Assembly: GCA_003331585.1 (NCBI GenBank) | Contig: QOPG01000009.1 | Location: 1-55,840, forward strand | Direction: 5' to 3' | From: Gammaproteobacteria bacterium | Lineage (GTDB): Bacteria > Pseudomonadota > Gammaproteobacteria > Steroidobacterales > Woeseiaceae | DNA length: 55,840 nucleotides | Shown here: one piece after another, positions 27,259 to 37,442 of the stretch | Layout of the letters: every line of letters begins with the position of its first letter | Numbering within the stretch: position 1 is the first letter of the stretch | Program-made: the position numbers and the translations under genes | Notes under the pieces: model-generated | The model's input: the letters and a program-made list of their open reading frames with translations, nothing else | Told to the model about the DNA's origin: nothing | Database searches by the model: none

Positions 27259-28554
27259 CTATTTTATTTCAATTAGCGAGTTGATTTGTCTCATTTTTTG
27301 CACAAATTCTGGAAACGAAGTAATAATTGAATCCGCATCTTTTATAAGTATTTTAGCTTTAGATGAATTGCCAGCTGCAGCAAATGACATTGCGACTCTG
27401 TGATCACCAAAGCATTCGATCTCACCACCTTTCATGACTCCACCTGTTATGGCTATTCCATTTTCGTGCTCACTAACTTCAATACCTAATTCTTCAAGAT
27501 TTATAGCCATTGATTTAATACGATCACTTTCTTTAACTCTAAGCTCATTCAAACCATCAAATGAGCTTTTACCTTTAGCAAATGCAGCTAAAATAAAAAT
27601 CGCAGGAAATTCATCTATAGCCGAAGAGATAAGATTTCTGTCATTAAGCTCGATCGACCGTAATACTGATGAAATAACTTGAATATCTGCAGTTGGCTCT
27701 TTATTTAAATTTTTTTTATTCAAAATCTTTATATCAGCACCCATTCTTTTTGCTATTTCAAGAAAACCAATTCTTGTCGGATTTATTCCAACATTTTTTA
27801 TAGTTATTGAAGAGTTTTTAGATATCAAACAAGCAACAATTAAAAAAACCGATGAAGAAAAATCGCCAGGAATTTGAAAATTAATCGCGTCAAATTTCCC
27901 ACCAGGTTCAATAGAAATCGAATCTCTATCAGAAAATATTGGATAGTTCATAGCTAACATCATTCTTTCAGTATGATCCCTTGTAACATGATTTTCAGTT
28001 ATTTTTGAGTTTTTATTAGCAAATATTGAGGCTATAATTATTGCAGATTTAACCTGTGCGCTAGGAACAGTTAGTTCATAATTAATTTCATTTAAACTTT
28101 CATTGCCAAGAATATTTATAGGTAATTTTCCATTACGTGAAAAAAACTCCATTCCCATTTTTCTTAGTGGATCCATTACTCTATTCATCGGTCTATTGCT
28201 AAGAGATTTATCACCCTTGATATTTGAATTAAATTTTTGCGCGCCAAGAAGCCCTAAAAGTAACCTTGCAGAAGTTCCTGAATTCCCCAGATTTAAGGAT
28301 TTGGTTGGCGGTTTAAGTCCACGCAGTCCAACTCCATGAATAGTAATTTTGCTTCCATTGATGGAGCATTTTACACCCATATCTGATAATGCTTTTAGAG
28401 TTGCGAGACAATCCTCACCCATTAAAAAATTTGAAAATTCCGATACTCCCTCTGCTAATGATCCAAAAATAACCGCTCTATGAGAAATTGATTTATCACC
28501 AGGAACGGTGACTTCACCAGTCAATGCATCTGATTGCTTTATAAGAAGATCCAT
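27259..28554 (-). CDS. aroA: 3-phosphoshikimate 1-carboxyvinyltransferase (EPSP synthase)
   Basis: The penultimate shikimate-pathway enzyme leading to chorismate. The 431-residue protein has VPGDKSISHRAVIFGSLAEG at residues 18-37, LGNSGTSARLLLGLL near 86-100 (PEP-binding LGNAGTA-like loop), SNRPMNRVMDPL, and RVKESDRI and FGDHRVAMSFA in the C-terminal half. The LGNSGTSARL form of the loop points to the class II-like branch rather than E. coli class I; this is from memory of the families. It is placed between pheA and cmk. Confidence 0.96.
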   Translation of the reverse strand: MDLLIKQSDALTGEVTVPGDKSISHRAVIFGSLAEGVSEFSNFLMGEDCLATLKALSDMGVKCSINGSKITIHGVGLRGLKPPTKSLNLGNSGTSARLLLGLLGAQKFNSNIKGDKSLSNRPMNRVMDPLRKMGMEFFSRNGKLPINILGNESLNEINYELTVPSAQVKSAIIIASIFANKNSKITENHVTRDHTERMMLAMNYPIFSDRDSISIEPGGKFDAINFQIPGDFSSSVFLIVACLISKNSSITIKNVGINPTRIGFLEIAKRMGADIKILNKKNLNKEPTADIQVISSVLRSIELNDRNLISSAIDEFPAIFILAAFAKGKSSFDGLNELRVKESDRIKSMAINLEELGIEVSEHENGIAITGGVMKGGEIECFGDHRVAMSFAAAGNSSKAKILIKDADSIITSFPEFVQKMRQINSLIEIK

Positions 28555-28569
28555 TTTATTTTATACCAG

Positions 28570-29679
28570 TTAATTAAGAGCTTTTGGGTAAGAACCTAGA
28601 ACTCTTAATAGCGAGCATTCGCTTTCTAAAGATTTAAGAGCACTAACTATATTATCGTCACTGGCATGCCCATCAAGATCCAAAAAGAATATATAGTCCC
28701 AATTTTTTTTGTGGGATGGTCTCGACTCAATTCGTGTAATGTTTATATTGTTTTTTGAAAAAGGCTCTAAGATGGAATACAGAACTCCTGATCCAGTTTT
28801 TGTATCATTAGTAGAGAGCAATATCGTTGTCTTATCATTGCCACTACTTGAGATAATATTTCTTCCTACAACAAGGAAACGAGTTGCATTATCTGATCTA
28901 TCTTCAATATTTTTAGTCAACACATTTAAACCATAAATGTCAGCAGCAATATCACTTCCAATTGATGCAGTTCCATCTTCGTCTCTTGCTCTTCTTGCGC
29001 CGATAGCATTACTACTTACACTCACAAGCTCAACATGGCTTAAATATTCACGAACCCAGCTTCTGCATTGGGCCAAAGCTTGTTCGTGTGCACATATACG
29101 ATGAATTTTTCTAATGTCTTTCATTTTGCCTAAAAGATGGTGTTCAATTTTAAGCTCAATTTCACCACAAATCTTTAGTGGTGATGTTACAAACATATCC
29201 AGAGTATTATTAACAGTACCTTCGGTTGAATTTTCAATTGGAACAACGCCAAAATCTGCAGTTTGTGCCTCTACCTCTTGAAAAACCTCATCAATAAGAC
29301 CAAACGGTAAACCTTTTACAGAGTGACCAAAGTGCTTGAATACAGCGGATTGCGTGAAGGTACCCTCAGGACCCAAAAAGCCAATTTTTAATGGTTCTTG
29401 TTGAGCAAGGCATGCAGACATAATCTCCCGAAACAATCGCACCATTTCATCATTACTTAATGGCCCATCATTCCGATGTATTACAGATTTAATTACATCT
29501 GACTCTCTTTCAGGTTTATAGAAATCTGTGGATGAGCCTTTTTTATTTTTTGTTAATCCAATTTCTTTTGCCAATCTTGCACGATCATTGATCAACAACT
29601 GTATCTTCTCATCAATCGAATCAATATTTTTTCTGATTGTTTCAAGTTCACCAGATTTACGATTGTCTTTTTTCTTCAT
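28570..29679 (-). CDS. pheA: bifunctional chorismate mutase / prephenate dehydratase
   Basis: Converts chorismate to prephenate and then phenylpyruvate. An AroQ-type mutase helix bundle (about 1-90, IDSIDEKIQLLINDRARLAKEIG) is followed by the dehydratase domain (about 97-275, FLGPEGTFTQSA, VPIENSTEGTVNNTLDMF, and a DNATRFLV segment) and a C-terminal ACT domain (about 285-365) with the feedback motif ESRPSHKKNWDYIFFLDLDG. I start at ATG 29679; a TTG at 29688 would add three residues. The order serA-pheA-aroA implies coordinated serine and aromatic synthesis. Confidence 0.97.
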   Translation of the reverse strand: MKKKDNRKSGELETIRKNIDSIDEKIQLLINDRARLAKEIGLTKNKKGSSTDFYKPERESDVIKSVIHRNDGPLSNDEMVRLFREIMSACLAQQEPLKIGFLGPEGTFTQSAVFKHFGHSVKGLPFGLIDEVFQEVEAQTADFGVVPIENSTEGTVNNTLDMFVTSPLKICGEIELKIEHHLLGKMKDIRKIHRICAHEQALAQCRSWVREYLSHVELVSVSSNAIGARRARDEDGTASIGSDIAADIYGLNVLTKNIEDRSDNATRFLVVGRNIISSSGNDKTTILLSTNDTKTGSGVLYSILEPFSKNNINITRIESRPSHKKNWDYIFFLDLDGHASDDNIVSALKSLESECSLLRVLGSYPKALN

Positions 29680-29745
29680 AATATACAACTTGATTTTGAT
29701 ATAAGTATATAACCTAACATGTTGTTATTAAATATAAAAATATAA

Positions 29746-30921
29746 TTAAACGCTTGCACCAAGATACCTGACTCTTAAGACGCCATCTATAGATAAGATT
29801 TGTTTTATTGCCTCATCAGGTATGGCTCTATCTAAGTCAACTATAGTATAAGCAATATTACCTGATGATTTATTTAGTAAATCCTCAATATTAAGCTTTT
29901 CATTTGCAAGTATTGAGGTAATTTGACCAACCATGTTTGGGATATTTTTATTAGCAATTGTTAATCTATATGCACTATTTCTTGTCATACTAGCTTTTGG
30001 GAAATTAACAGAATAATTTATATTTCCATTTTCCAAAAAATCTTTGATATTTTCTATAACCATTATCGCGCAATTCTCCTCTGCTTCTCGGGTTGATGCA
30101 CCCAAATGAGGAAGAGCTATTATTTTTTCGTTTTTAAGAAACCTTGGTTCAGGAAAATCACATACATAAGAGCTCAAAATATCCTTATCTAAAGCATCAA
30201 TTACGTCGTCTGTATTTACGATACCTGCTCTGGAAAAATTAATTAATATTGAATACTTATTTAGTAAAATAAGATTTTCTTTATTAACTAAGTTTTTGGT
30301 TTCATTTACTAGTGGCACATGAACTGAGACTGCATTTGATTTTTGAAAAATTTCATTGATTGATTCAACTTTCTGCACACCCGATGAGAGTTGCCAGGCA
30401 TTATTGACAGTCACTTTTGGATCGAACCCAATAACTTTCATTCCTAAATCTAGCGCGGCATTCGCAACATTAACACCAATGGAACCCAACCCAATAACAC
30501 CAAGCGTTCTTCCAGGAAGTTCTATACCTGCAAATTGCTTTTTACCTGATTCAATTGATTGCTTGATGTCATTATCGTCCAGATTTAATGAACGAACATA
30601 GTCTCTCGCTGAACATATATTTCTGGCCGCTATTAACAATGATGCTATTGTTAGCTCTTTAACAGCATTCGCATTGGCACCTGGTGCATTAAAAACTGGA
30701 ACACCTCTGTCAGTCATCAGCTCTATCGGTATGTTGTTAACACCGGCTCCTGCCCTTCCAATGGCATCGACAGATAATGGAATATCATCTGATTTTAGCT
30801 GAAAAGATCTTAAAATAATTGCAGATGGATCTTTGGCATCATCAACTAATTCATATTCATTTGTATTAAACCTTTCAAGACCGGCATTTGAGATGTTATT
30901 TATTATTTTTATTTTACGCAT
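29746..30921 (-). CDS. serA: D-3-phosphoglycerate dehydrogenase
   Basis: First enzyme of serine synthesis. The 391-residue protein has the D-2-hydroxyacid dehydrogenase fold: AIGRAGAGVNNI near residue 54, Rossmann motif LGVIGLGSIGVNVANAA near 140, and the catalytic Arg-Glu-His set in NFSRAGIVN, VCDFPEP and ALPHLGAST. A C-terminal ACT domain (about 320-391, NMVGQITSILANEKLNIEDL) suggests serine feedback. AGGAGT lies directly before the ATG. It follows serC by 6 bp, so two of the three serine-pathway steps are adjacent. Confidence 0.94.
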   Translation of the reverse strand: MRKIKIINNISNAGLERFNTNEYELVDDAKDPSAIILRSFQLKSDDIPLSVDAIGRAGAGVNNIPIELMTDRGVPVFNAPGANANAVKELTIASLLIAARNICSARDYVRSLNLDDNDIKQSIESGKKQFAGIELPGRTLGVIGLGSIGVNVANAALDLGMKVIGFDPKVTVNNAWQLSSGVQKVESINEIFQKSNAVSVHVPLVNETKNLVNKENLILLNKYSILINFSRAGIVNTDDVIDALDKDILSSYVCDFPEPRFLKNEKIIALPHLGASTREAEENCAIMVIENIKDFLENGNINYSVNFPKASMTRNSAYRLTIANKNIPNMVGQITSILANEKLNIEDLLNKSSGNIAYTIVDLDRAIPDEAIKQILSIDGVLRVRYLGASV

Positions 30922-30927
30922 AGACTC

Positions 30928-32019
30928 CTAGCCAAACTTGTTTTCAAAACCTTTCATGAAATCGATTAAATCTCTGACTGCATCAATACCAGTTGCATTA
31001 TATATTGACGCCCTCATACCTCCAACACTTCTATGACCTTTAAGATTGGCTAAACCCTCGCTTAATGATTTTGCTAGAAACAACTCATTCAAACTATTAT
31101 CTTTAAGTAAAAAAGGAATATTCATCCTTGATCGACATTTTTTATCTACTGGATTTGAATAGAACTCAGAGTTATCAACAAAATCATAGAGAAGTTTTGA
31201 TTTTTCTTTATTAATTTTTTCTATTACCTTAAGTCCCCCACAATCAAGTAAATACTCAAAAACAAGCCCTGCTACATACCATGAAAATACTGGTGGGGTA
31301 TTATACATGGATTGTGACTCGATATAATTATGATAATTAAGTAGAGCTGGTATTTTTGGCATATCATTGATCAAATCTTTTCTGACTATAACAATCGTTA
31401 ATCCAGCTGGACCTATATTTTTTTGTGCGCCTGCATACACTAAGCCAAATTTAGATATTTCTAGCGGCCTTGATAATATAGTGCTTGAAATATCTGATAC
31501 TAGAGGAATATTGCCAGTCTCGGGAACAAAATTATATTCAACTCCAGCAATTGTCTCATTGGAAGTGATGTGTATATAATCTGCTACTTCACTTCTGCTC
31601 CAGGTATTCTCATCATTAATTGAGGTATAATTATTTGCGACCGAGTCACTTACAATGTTTACGTGTTTATATTTCTTGGCTTCTTTGACAGCTTTATTAC
31701 CCCAAGAACCAGTGACAACATAATCAACGAGAGAATTTTTTTCTCCCAAGTTCATAGGAATCATTGAAAACTGAAGAGTCGCTCCTCCTTGCAAAAAAAG
31801 CACATGGTAGTCATCTGGCACATTCAATAAACTTCTGAGGTTATTTTCTGCTTTTGAGGCGCATTCTATAAAATCCTTGCTGCGATGACTAATCTCAGTG
31901 ATCGACATACCAGTACCATTCCAATTAGGAAAATCATTTCTAACTCTTTCAATAACTTTTTTTGGAAGAGCACCAGGTCCTGCAGAAAAATTATGCACAA
32001 GTTGTGATTTTGCACCCAT
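30928..32019 (-). CDS. serC: phosphoserine aminotransferase
   Basis: SerC converts 3-phosphohydroxypyruvate to phosphoserine and also serves pyridoxal phosphate synthesis in many gammaproteobacteria. HNFSAGPGALPKKV at the N terminus, SITEISHRSKDF, LFLQGGATLQFSMIPMNL and the PLP lysine in VYAGAQKNIGPAGLTIVIV identify it; GHRSVGGMRASIYNAT is near the C terminus. Length 363 is standard. It follows gyrA by 30 bp and leads the biosynthetic run. Confidence 0.97.
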   Translation of the reverse strand: MGAKSQLVHNFSAGPGALPKKVIERVRNDFPNWNGTGMSITEISHRSKDFIECASKAENNLRSLLNVPDDYHVLFLQGGATLQFSMIPMNLGEKNSLVDYVVTGSWGNKAVKEAKKYKHVNIVSDSVANNYTSINDENTWSRSEVADYIHITSNETIAGVEYNFVPETGNIPLVSDISSTILSRPLEISKFGLVYAGAQKNIGPAGLTIVIVRKDLINDMPKIPALLNYHNYIESQSMYNTPPVFSWYVAGLVFEYLLDCGGLKVIEKINKEKSKLLYDFVDNSEFYSNPVDKKCRSRMNIPFLLKDNSLNELFLAKSLSEGLANLKGHRSVGGMRASIYNATGIDAVRDLIDFMKGFENKFG

Positions 32020-32049
32020 CTTTTAGAATCCTTTCTTGGAGAATAATTA

Positions 32050-34581
32050 TTATTCCTCTTCGATAGCAATAATTTTAGCCAATCCTACCAGCTTTTGATC
32101 TTCAGTTAGCTTGATAAGTGTTACTCCTTGGGTATTTCTTCCAACTATTGAGATACCATCCACAGGTGTTCTTATGAGTATACCATTAGAGCTAATCAAC
32201 ATAATTTCATCTTCAACTCCGACTTGAAGAGCACCTATGGTTAGTCCATTCCTTTCTGATGTTTTGATTGCTATAACCCCTTGACCACCTCTTTTTTGAA
32301 CTGAGAATTCATCAATAGAAGTTCTTTTGCCATATCCATTCTCTGTGGCAGTTAAAAGCAAGTCATCGTTTACAATTGATAAAGCAATTACTTGATAATC
32401 ACCTTTGATTCTAATTCCACGAACTCCATGCGCGGTTCTTCCCATCGGCCTCACATCTTTCTCATTAAATTTTATCGCTTTACCGTTACTCGCAACTAGA
32501 AGAACTTCATTATCTCCTTTTGTAATTGCTGCATCTATAAGATAGTCATCTTTTAAACCAATTGCGATAATACCTGATGATCTCGGTTTAGAGAACATTG
32601 ACAAAGGTGTCTTTTTGACTGTCCCATTACTCGTTGCCATAAATACAAAAGAATTATCATCGAACTCTCTGATTGGAAGAACGGTACTTATTCTCTCACC
32701 ATCATCCAAAGGAAGAAGATTAACCATCGGTTTACCTTTTGACCCTCTGCTCGCGATTGGCACTCGGTATACTTTAAGCCAATATAATTTACCTTTACTT
32801 GAGAAACACAACAATGTGTCGTGCGTATTTGCAACCCAAATTTTATCAATAAAATCCTCTTCTTTCATTTTAGTTGAAGATTTACCTCGACCACCTCTTT
32901 TCTGAGCTTGATAAGTATCGGACGATTGAGCCTTGATGTAACCGCCATGAGATAATGTGACAATAACTTCTTCATCTGGTATCAAATCTTCATCAACAAG
33001 ATCAGTATAATCTTGATTAATCTCAGTTAGTCTATCGTCACCGTATTCTTTTATTACATCTCTTAATTCGTTTCGAATAACATCTAATAAGACGTCAGTA
33101 TCAGAGAGAATTTGAGTTAAATCCTTGATAAGTTCGAGGACTTTTTTGTATTCCTCAATAATTTTATCCTGCTCCAATCCAGTCAGTCTGTGAAGCCTGA
33201 GATCCAAGATAGCTTGAGCTTGAACAGGTGAAAATTTATAACCACTTTTTGTCATTCCAAACTGTCCGATAAAATTTTCAGGAGAAGTTATCGTTGAACC
33301 TGCTTTTTTAAGCATTTTTGATACGGCCCCAGGCTTCCAAACGACTTTCATTAGGCTTTCTCTAGCTTGAGCTGGTGTCGGCGAGGATTTAATTAGCTTA
33401 ATTACTGCATCAATATTAGATAAGGCTACTGCCTGACCCTCTAGAATATGAGCCCTATCTCTCGCCTTATTTAAATCATAAATTGTTCGTCTGGTTACAA
33501 CCTCTCTTCTGTGAGCTATGAATGCTTCAATTACTTGCTTAAGATTTAAAAGTTTTGGCTGACCTTCATGCAGAGCCACCATATTTATTCCAAATACGGT
33601 CTGAAGTGCAGTTTGCTTATATAGATTATTAAGAACAATATCTGAGACTTCGCCTTGACGAAGCTCAATCACAATTCTCATACCGTCTTTATCAGACTCA
33701 TCTCTTAATTCACTAATACCCTCTATCTTCTTATCTCTGACTAGTTCGGCGATTTTTTCGATTAATCGGGCTTTATTAACTTGATAAGGAAGCTCTGTAA
33801 CTATAATGGCTTCTCTATTGCGTTTCCCTATTGACTCAATTTGAACTTTTCCCCGGATATGGACACGCCCTCTCCCTGAACAATAAGCCTCATAGATACC
33901 TTGAGTCCCATTGATAATACCTGCAGTTGGAAAATCTGGACCAGGTATATGCTCCATAAGATCTTTGATTTCAATTGAAGGATTATCGATAACAGCAAGA
34001 CTTGCATTAATTACTTCAGTTAGATTATGCGGAGGAATGTTTGTCGCCATTCCAACAGCTATTCCTGATGAACCGTTGATAAGCAAGTTTGGAAATTTGG
34101 TAGGCATCACAGATGGTTCTGACTCTGAACCGTCATAATTTTCTAAAAAATCTACAGTTTCCTTGTCAAGATCTGCTAGTATTTCATGGGCTATTTTAGC
34201 CATCCTAACTTCTGTATAACGCATTGCTGCCGGTGAATCACCATCGATTGATCCAAAATTTCCTTGACCATCAACAAGCATATATCTCATAGAAAATGGT
34301 TGTGCCATTCGAACAATGGTGTCATATACAGCAGTATCTCCGTGAGGGTGATATTTACCAATTACATCACCAACTACACGTGCAGATTTCTTGTATGCTT
34401 TATTATAGTCGTTACCAAGAACTTTCATGGCGTACAAAACTCTTCGATGAACTGGTTTTAACCCATCTCTGACATCGGGTAATGCACGGCCAACTATTAC
34501 ACTCATTGCATAATCCAAATAGGATTGTTGCATTTCCTCTTCTAGGCTTACCGATAAGATTTCTTTGGCTGTATTTGACAT
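32050..34581 (-). CDS. gyrA: DNA gyrase subunit A
   Basis: The cleavage-reunion subunit of DNA gyrase, 843 residues. The active-site tyrosine is Y122 in [11 protein letters not shown]. The quinolone-contact stretch reads [17 protein letters not shown], with Thr at position 83 and Asp at 87; Thr83 is the normal residue in Pseudomonas and is not by itself a sign of resistance. The C-terminal DNA-wrapping pinwheel (about 520-843) has the GyrA box-like QKRGGRGKS near residue 558. It is divergent from ubiG across 226 bp. Confidence 0.98.
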   Translation of the reverse strand: MSNTAKEILSVSLEEEMQQSYLDYAMSVIVGRALPDVRDGLKPVHRRVLYAMKVLGNDYNKAYKKSARVVGDVIGKYHPHGDTAVYDTIVRMAQPFSMRYMLVDGQGNFGSIDGDSPAAMRYTEVRMAKIAHEILADLDKETVDFLENYDGSESEPSVMPTKFPNLLINGSSGIAVGMATNIPPHNLTEVINASLAVIDNPSIEIKDLMEHIPGPDFPTAGIINGTQGIYEAYCSGRGRVHIRGKVQIESIGKRNREAIIVTELPYQVNKARLIEKIAELVRDKKIEGISELRDESDKDGMRIVIELRQGEVSDIVLNNLYKQTALQTVFGINMVALHEGQPKLLNLKQVIEAFIAHRREVVTRRTIYDLNKARDRAHILEGQAVALSNIDAVIKLIKSSPTPAQARESLMKVVWKPGAVSKMLKKAGSTITSPENFIGQFGMTKSGYKFSPVQAQAILDLRLHRLTGLEQDKIIEEYKKVLELIKDLTQILSDTDVLLDVIRNELRDVIKEYGDDRLTEINQDYTDLVDEDLIPDEEVIVTLSHGGYIKAQSSDTYQAQKRGGRGKSSTKMKEEDFIDKIWVANTHDTLLCFSSKGKLYWLKVYRVPIASRGSKGKPMVNLLPLDDGERISTVLPIREFDDNSFVFMATSNGTVKKTPLSMFSKPRSSGIIAIGLKDDYLIDAAITKGDNEVLLVASNGKAIKFNEKDVRPMGRTAHGVRGIRIKGDYQVIALSIVNDDLLLTATENGYGKRTSIDEFSVQKRGGQGVIAIKTSERNGLTIGALQVGVEDEIMLISSNGILIRTPVDGISIVGRNTQGVTLIKLTEDQKLVGLAKIIAIEEE

Positions 34582-34625
34582 ATTTAGATAAAAGATTCCT
34601 TTAGCTGAAACTATCTATTTTGGCA

Positions 34626-34631
34626 ATTATA
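34626..34631 (-). promoter_or_regulatory. candidate -10 box for gyrA
   Basis: TATAAT on the minus strand would give a leader of about 38 nt before the gyrA ATG. The -35 region is a T-rich tract without a clear hexamer. The remaining 150 bp up to ubiG are very A+T rich and must also hold the ubiG promoter, which I cannot place. Confidence 0.4.
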
Positions 34632-34807
34632 TAGTTCATATTTTTTATAAAAAAATAGCTAAATTTTTAATAACCTTCATCAATATATAGTACCATAACC
34701 GTAGTGATTGAGCACAAATTAAAATGAATTTTTAAAAAGTTATAATATTTAATTTATTATAATTAAATCATTTACTTAAATTATATAATTAAAGTTTTTT
34801 ATAGAAT

Positions 34808-35515
34808 ATGAATAAAAAAAATATTGATAAAGATGAGATTAAGAAATTCAATCGTATTGCATCAAGATGGTGGGACGTAAATGGGGATTTTGGGCCATTA
34901 CATAAAATTAATCCATTAAGACTGGATTTTGTCTCTAAAAATATAAAATTAGAAAACAAACAAGTCCTTGATATTGGTTGTGGAGGTGGAATCTTATCAG
35001 AATCTATGGATGATATCGGAGCTTTTGTCACCGGTATTGACATGGCATCAGATGTAATAGATGTAGCAAAACTTCATCAAAAAGAATCAGGAACAAATGT
35101 TAATTATCAAAATATAAGCACCGAAGAATTAGCATCAACTAAACAAAGTTTCTATGATGTTATCACTTGCATGGAAATGTTAGAGCATGTTCCAAGCCCA
35201 AATGACATAATTTCATCTTGCTCATCATTGTTAAAAGCCAATGGTTATGTGTTTTTTTCAACCATCAACAGAAATTTTAAATCATTTCTCTTTGCTATTA
35301 TTGGGGCAGAACATATACTCAAGCTTCTTCCTGTGGGAACCCACCAATACTCGAAATTTATTAAACCTTCAGAAATAGAAGAAATTGCTAGAAAATCAAA
35401 TCTTGAGTTAGTTGATACTATTGGCATTAATTACAATCCGCTTACAAAAAAATACTATTGCAACTCAGATGTAGACGTTAATTATATTATGTGCTTCAAA
35501 AAAATATCCGCATGA
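34808..35515 (+). CDS. ubiG: ubiquinone biosynthesis O-methyltransferase
   Basis: UbiG performs both O-methylations of ubiquinone. It is a class I SAM methyltransferase of 235 residues: N-terminal FNRIASRWWDVNGDFGPLHKINPLR, motif I VLDIGCGGGILSE near residues 53-65, and TCMEMLEHVPSP as the post-II region. Its stop overlaps the next start as ATGA, so it is coupled to mupP. The neighbourhood gyrA / ubiG-mupP-yciK mirrors Pseudomonas. Confidence 0.97.
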   Translation: MNKKNIDKDEIKKFNRIASRWWDVNGDFGPLHKINPLRLDFVSKNIKLENKQVLDIGCGGGILSESMDDIGAFVTGIDMASDVIDVAKLHQKESGTNVNYQNISTEELASTKQSFYDVITCMEMLEHVPSPNDIISSCSSLLKANGYVFFSTINRNFKSFLFAIIGAEHILKLLPVGTHQYSKFIKPSEIEEIARKSNLELVDTIGINYNPLTKKYYCNSDVDVNYIMCFKKISA

Positions 35516-36186
35516 ACAAAACCGAATTTAATGCTGTTTTATTTGATCTCGATGGAACTCTTATTGATACGGCGAGCGATATGATTTTTGCATTAAAAGA
35601 GGTAATCAATGAAAATAATAATAACATTAGATTAACCAATGAAGAAATGAGAAATTGTGTCTCAGATGGTTCTCTTGGTCTTATAAAGCTCGCTTTTCCA
35701 TCAATCTCTAACGATACCATCAAGATACTTCAAAATGAATTCCTAGATATTTATGAAAATAATTTATGCAAGAAAACAGTAATTTTTGAACCATTAGATG
35801 AACTTCTAAATTATCTTGAAATCTATAATATTAAATGGGGTATAGTTACGAATAAGCCATGCCGAATGACTTTAAAATTACTGCATAAACTTAATTTAGA
35901 TTGTCCCTACGTAATTTCTGGAGATACTCTAGGTGCGAAAAAGCCTAATCCGAAGCCATTATATATCGCATGCGAATTAATGAATATAAAAAGTGAAGAT
36001 GCCATATATGTTGGTGATGCTTGCAGGGACATAAAAGCAGGTAATGATGCAAACATGACAACTATAACTGCTAATTACGGGTATATTAAGCATGAAGATG
36101 ATACGAATTCATGGGGAGCAGATTTCAATGCAACCTCTCCGTCACATCTAAGTAATTTAGTAAAAAATCTCTTAGGAGAATTTTAA
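35512..36186 (+). CDS. mupP: N-acetylmuramic acid 6-phosphate phosphatase (HAD family)
   Basis: A 224-residue HAD phosphatase: motif I VLFDLDGTLIDTA, motif II GIVTNKP, motif III with KKPNPKPL, motif IV VGDACRDIKAG. The GYIKHEDDTNSWGADF segment near the C terminus and the position between ubiG and a yciK-type gene match Pseudomonas MupP of the peptidoglycan recycling bypass; phosphoglycolate phosphatase (Gph) is the close alternative. I start at the ATG that overlaps the ubiG stop (ATGA); an upstream in-frame start at 35491 would lie inside ubiG. Confidence 0.82.
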   Translation: MNKTEFNAVLFDLDGTLIDTASDMIFALKEVINENNNNIRLTNEEMRNCVSDGSLGLIKLAFPSISNDTIKILQNEFLDIYENNLCKKTVIFEPLDELLNYLEIYNIKWGIVTNKPCRMTLKLLHKLNLDCPYVISGDTLGAKKPNPKPLYIACELMNIKSEDAIYVGDACRDIKAGNDANMTTITANYGYIKHEDDTNSWGADFNATSPSHLSNLVKNLLGEF

Positions 36187-36191
36187 TAGAA

Positions 36192-37439
36192 ATGACAACA
36201 ACAGGAATTATTCTATTTGCCTTAGGATTCACATTGGGTGGTCTAATACTTTGGATCTTATCTAAAAATAAACTCATCAAATATAAAGAAGAGAATAGAC
36301 ATCTCTCTCTTAAGATCAAACATCAAGATGACCTAAGAAAAGAAAGAGAAGAAATAATTAAAAATGCCTCATCTCCACTTACTCAGGCATTTCAAGAAAT
36401 CTCTAATAAATCATTACAATCAAACAGTGAAAATTTTTTGAGACTTGCTGAAGAGAATCTTAATAAACACCAACAGATATCAAAAAGTGAATTAAAAAAA
36501 CGTGAAAAAGCCATCGAAGGTTTAATTAACCCTATAGAAAAAGAGTTAAATAAAATACACGAGCAAAATTCTAAACTTGAAAAAACAAGAAGTGAAGCAT
36601 ACGGAGGCATAAAAGCTCAATTGCAAGAAATGCAAAAAACAAATAAATCACTTTTTGACGAAACAAATAATCTTGTGAACGCATTAAAAAGACCAGAAGT
36701 TCGTGGCAGATGGGGCGAAATTACACTTAAGAGATTAGTTGAACTTGCGGGCATGGTTGAACATTGTGACTTTGTAGAGCAGGTACATTCAAAATCAGAT
36801 GATTCCATTATAAGACCTGACATGATAATCAGAATGCCAGACAAAAGAGATCTAGTTGTTGATGTTAAGACGCCCTTAGATGCATATTTAAAAGCAATAG
36901 AAACACCAGATAAAGATAAACAAAAAATTTTACTACAAAAACATTCAAGTAATGTAAAAGACCACATCAAAAAATTATCCGCTAAAAATTACTGGGATCA
37001 ATTTGAAAATAGCCCTGAATTTGTGATTTTATTTATACCAGGTGATCAATTTCTCAGTTCTGCTTTAAATGAAGACACAGAATTAATCGAATTTGCTTTA
37101 TCGAGGCAAATTATATTGGCAACACCAACAAGCTTTATTGCCCTTTTAAAAGCAATTAATTATGGTTGGAGACAGTTAGTTTTAACTGACAATGCTGACA
37201 CAATCAGAAGGTTAGCTGAAAATCTTCACTCTCGTTTATCTGCATTTAGTGGCCATATGGATAAACTTGGATATCAATTATCGAATAGTATAGAAAACTT
37301 CAACAAAGCAGTTGGATCACTTGAAAGAAATGTGCTACCTGGGGCACGGAAATTCAAGGATCTTGGTGCAAATCCAACAAAAGAACTAAAAGAGTTAAAT
37401 CAAATTGAGACAATAGTAAGGAAACCAAGCAAAGAATAA
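36192..37439 (+). CDS. rmuC: DNA recombination protein RmuC
   Basis: RmuC is a membrane-anchored protein with a nuclease-like fold that limits recombination at inverted repeats. The 415-residue protein has one N-terminal membrane helix (about 4-22), a long coiled coil (about 30-160, rich in Glu/Lys) and the conserved domain from RPEVRGRWGEITLKRLVEL through DVKTPLDAYL and LFIPGDQFLSSAL to FKDLGA. It is inserted between mupP and yciK, 5 bp after mupP. Confidence 0.95.
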   Translation: MTTTGIILFALGFTLGGLILWILSKNKLIKYKEENRHLSLKIKHQDDLRKEREEIIKNASSPLTQAFQEISNKSLQSNSENFLRLAEENLNKHQQISKSELKKREKAIEGLINPIEKELNKIHEQNSKLEKTRSEAYGGIKAQLQEMQKTNKSLFDETNNLVNALKRPEVRGRWGEITLKRLVELAGMVEHCDFVEQVHSKSDDSIIRPDMIIRMPDKRDLVVDVKTPLDAYLKAIETPDKDKQKILLQKHSSNVKDHIKKLSAKNYWDQFENSPEFVILFIPGDQFLSSALNEDTELIEFALSRQIILATPTSFIALLKAINYGWRQLVLTDNADTIRRLAENLHSRLSAFSGHMDKLGYQLSNSIENFNKAVGSLERNVLPGARKFKDLGANPTKELKELNQIETIVRKPSKE

Positions 37440-37442
37440 AAT

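Noticed and set aside
33-29740. Phenylalanine leader peptide/attenuator before pheA or pheS
   Set aside because: No short Phe-rich open frame with a following terminator hairpin could be found in the 29680-29745 or 14277-14334 gaps.
34582-34807. AT-rich gap between gyrA and ubiG as a possible replication origin
   Set aside because: No DnaA-box cluster (TTATNCACA type) is visible and the flanking genes are not dnaA, dnaN or gidA; it is better explained as a divergent promoter region.
35491-35514. Upstream start of mupP at 35491 adding seven residues
   Set aside because: It lies inside ubiG; the ATGA overlap at 35512 gives the normal N terminus of HAD phosphatases.
36617-36970. 117-residue minus-strand open frame inside rmuC, Cys/Ser-rich
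   Set aside because: It is opposite a well-supported gene and its composition is what the reverse complement of an AT-rich coding region gives.
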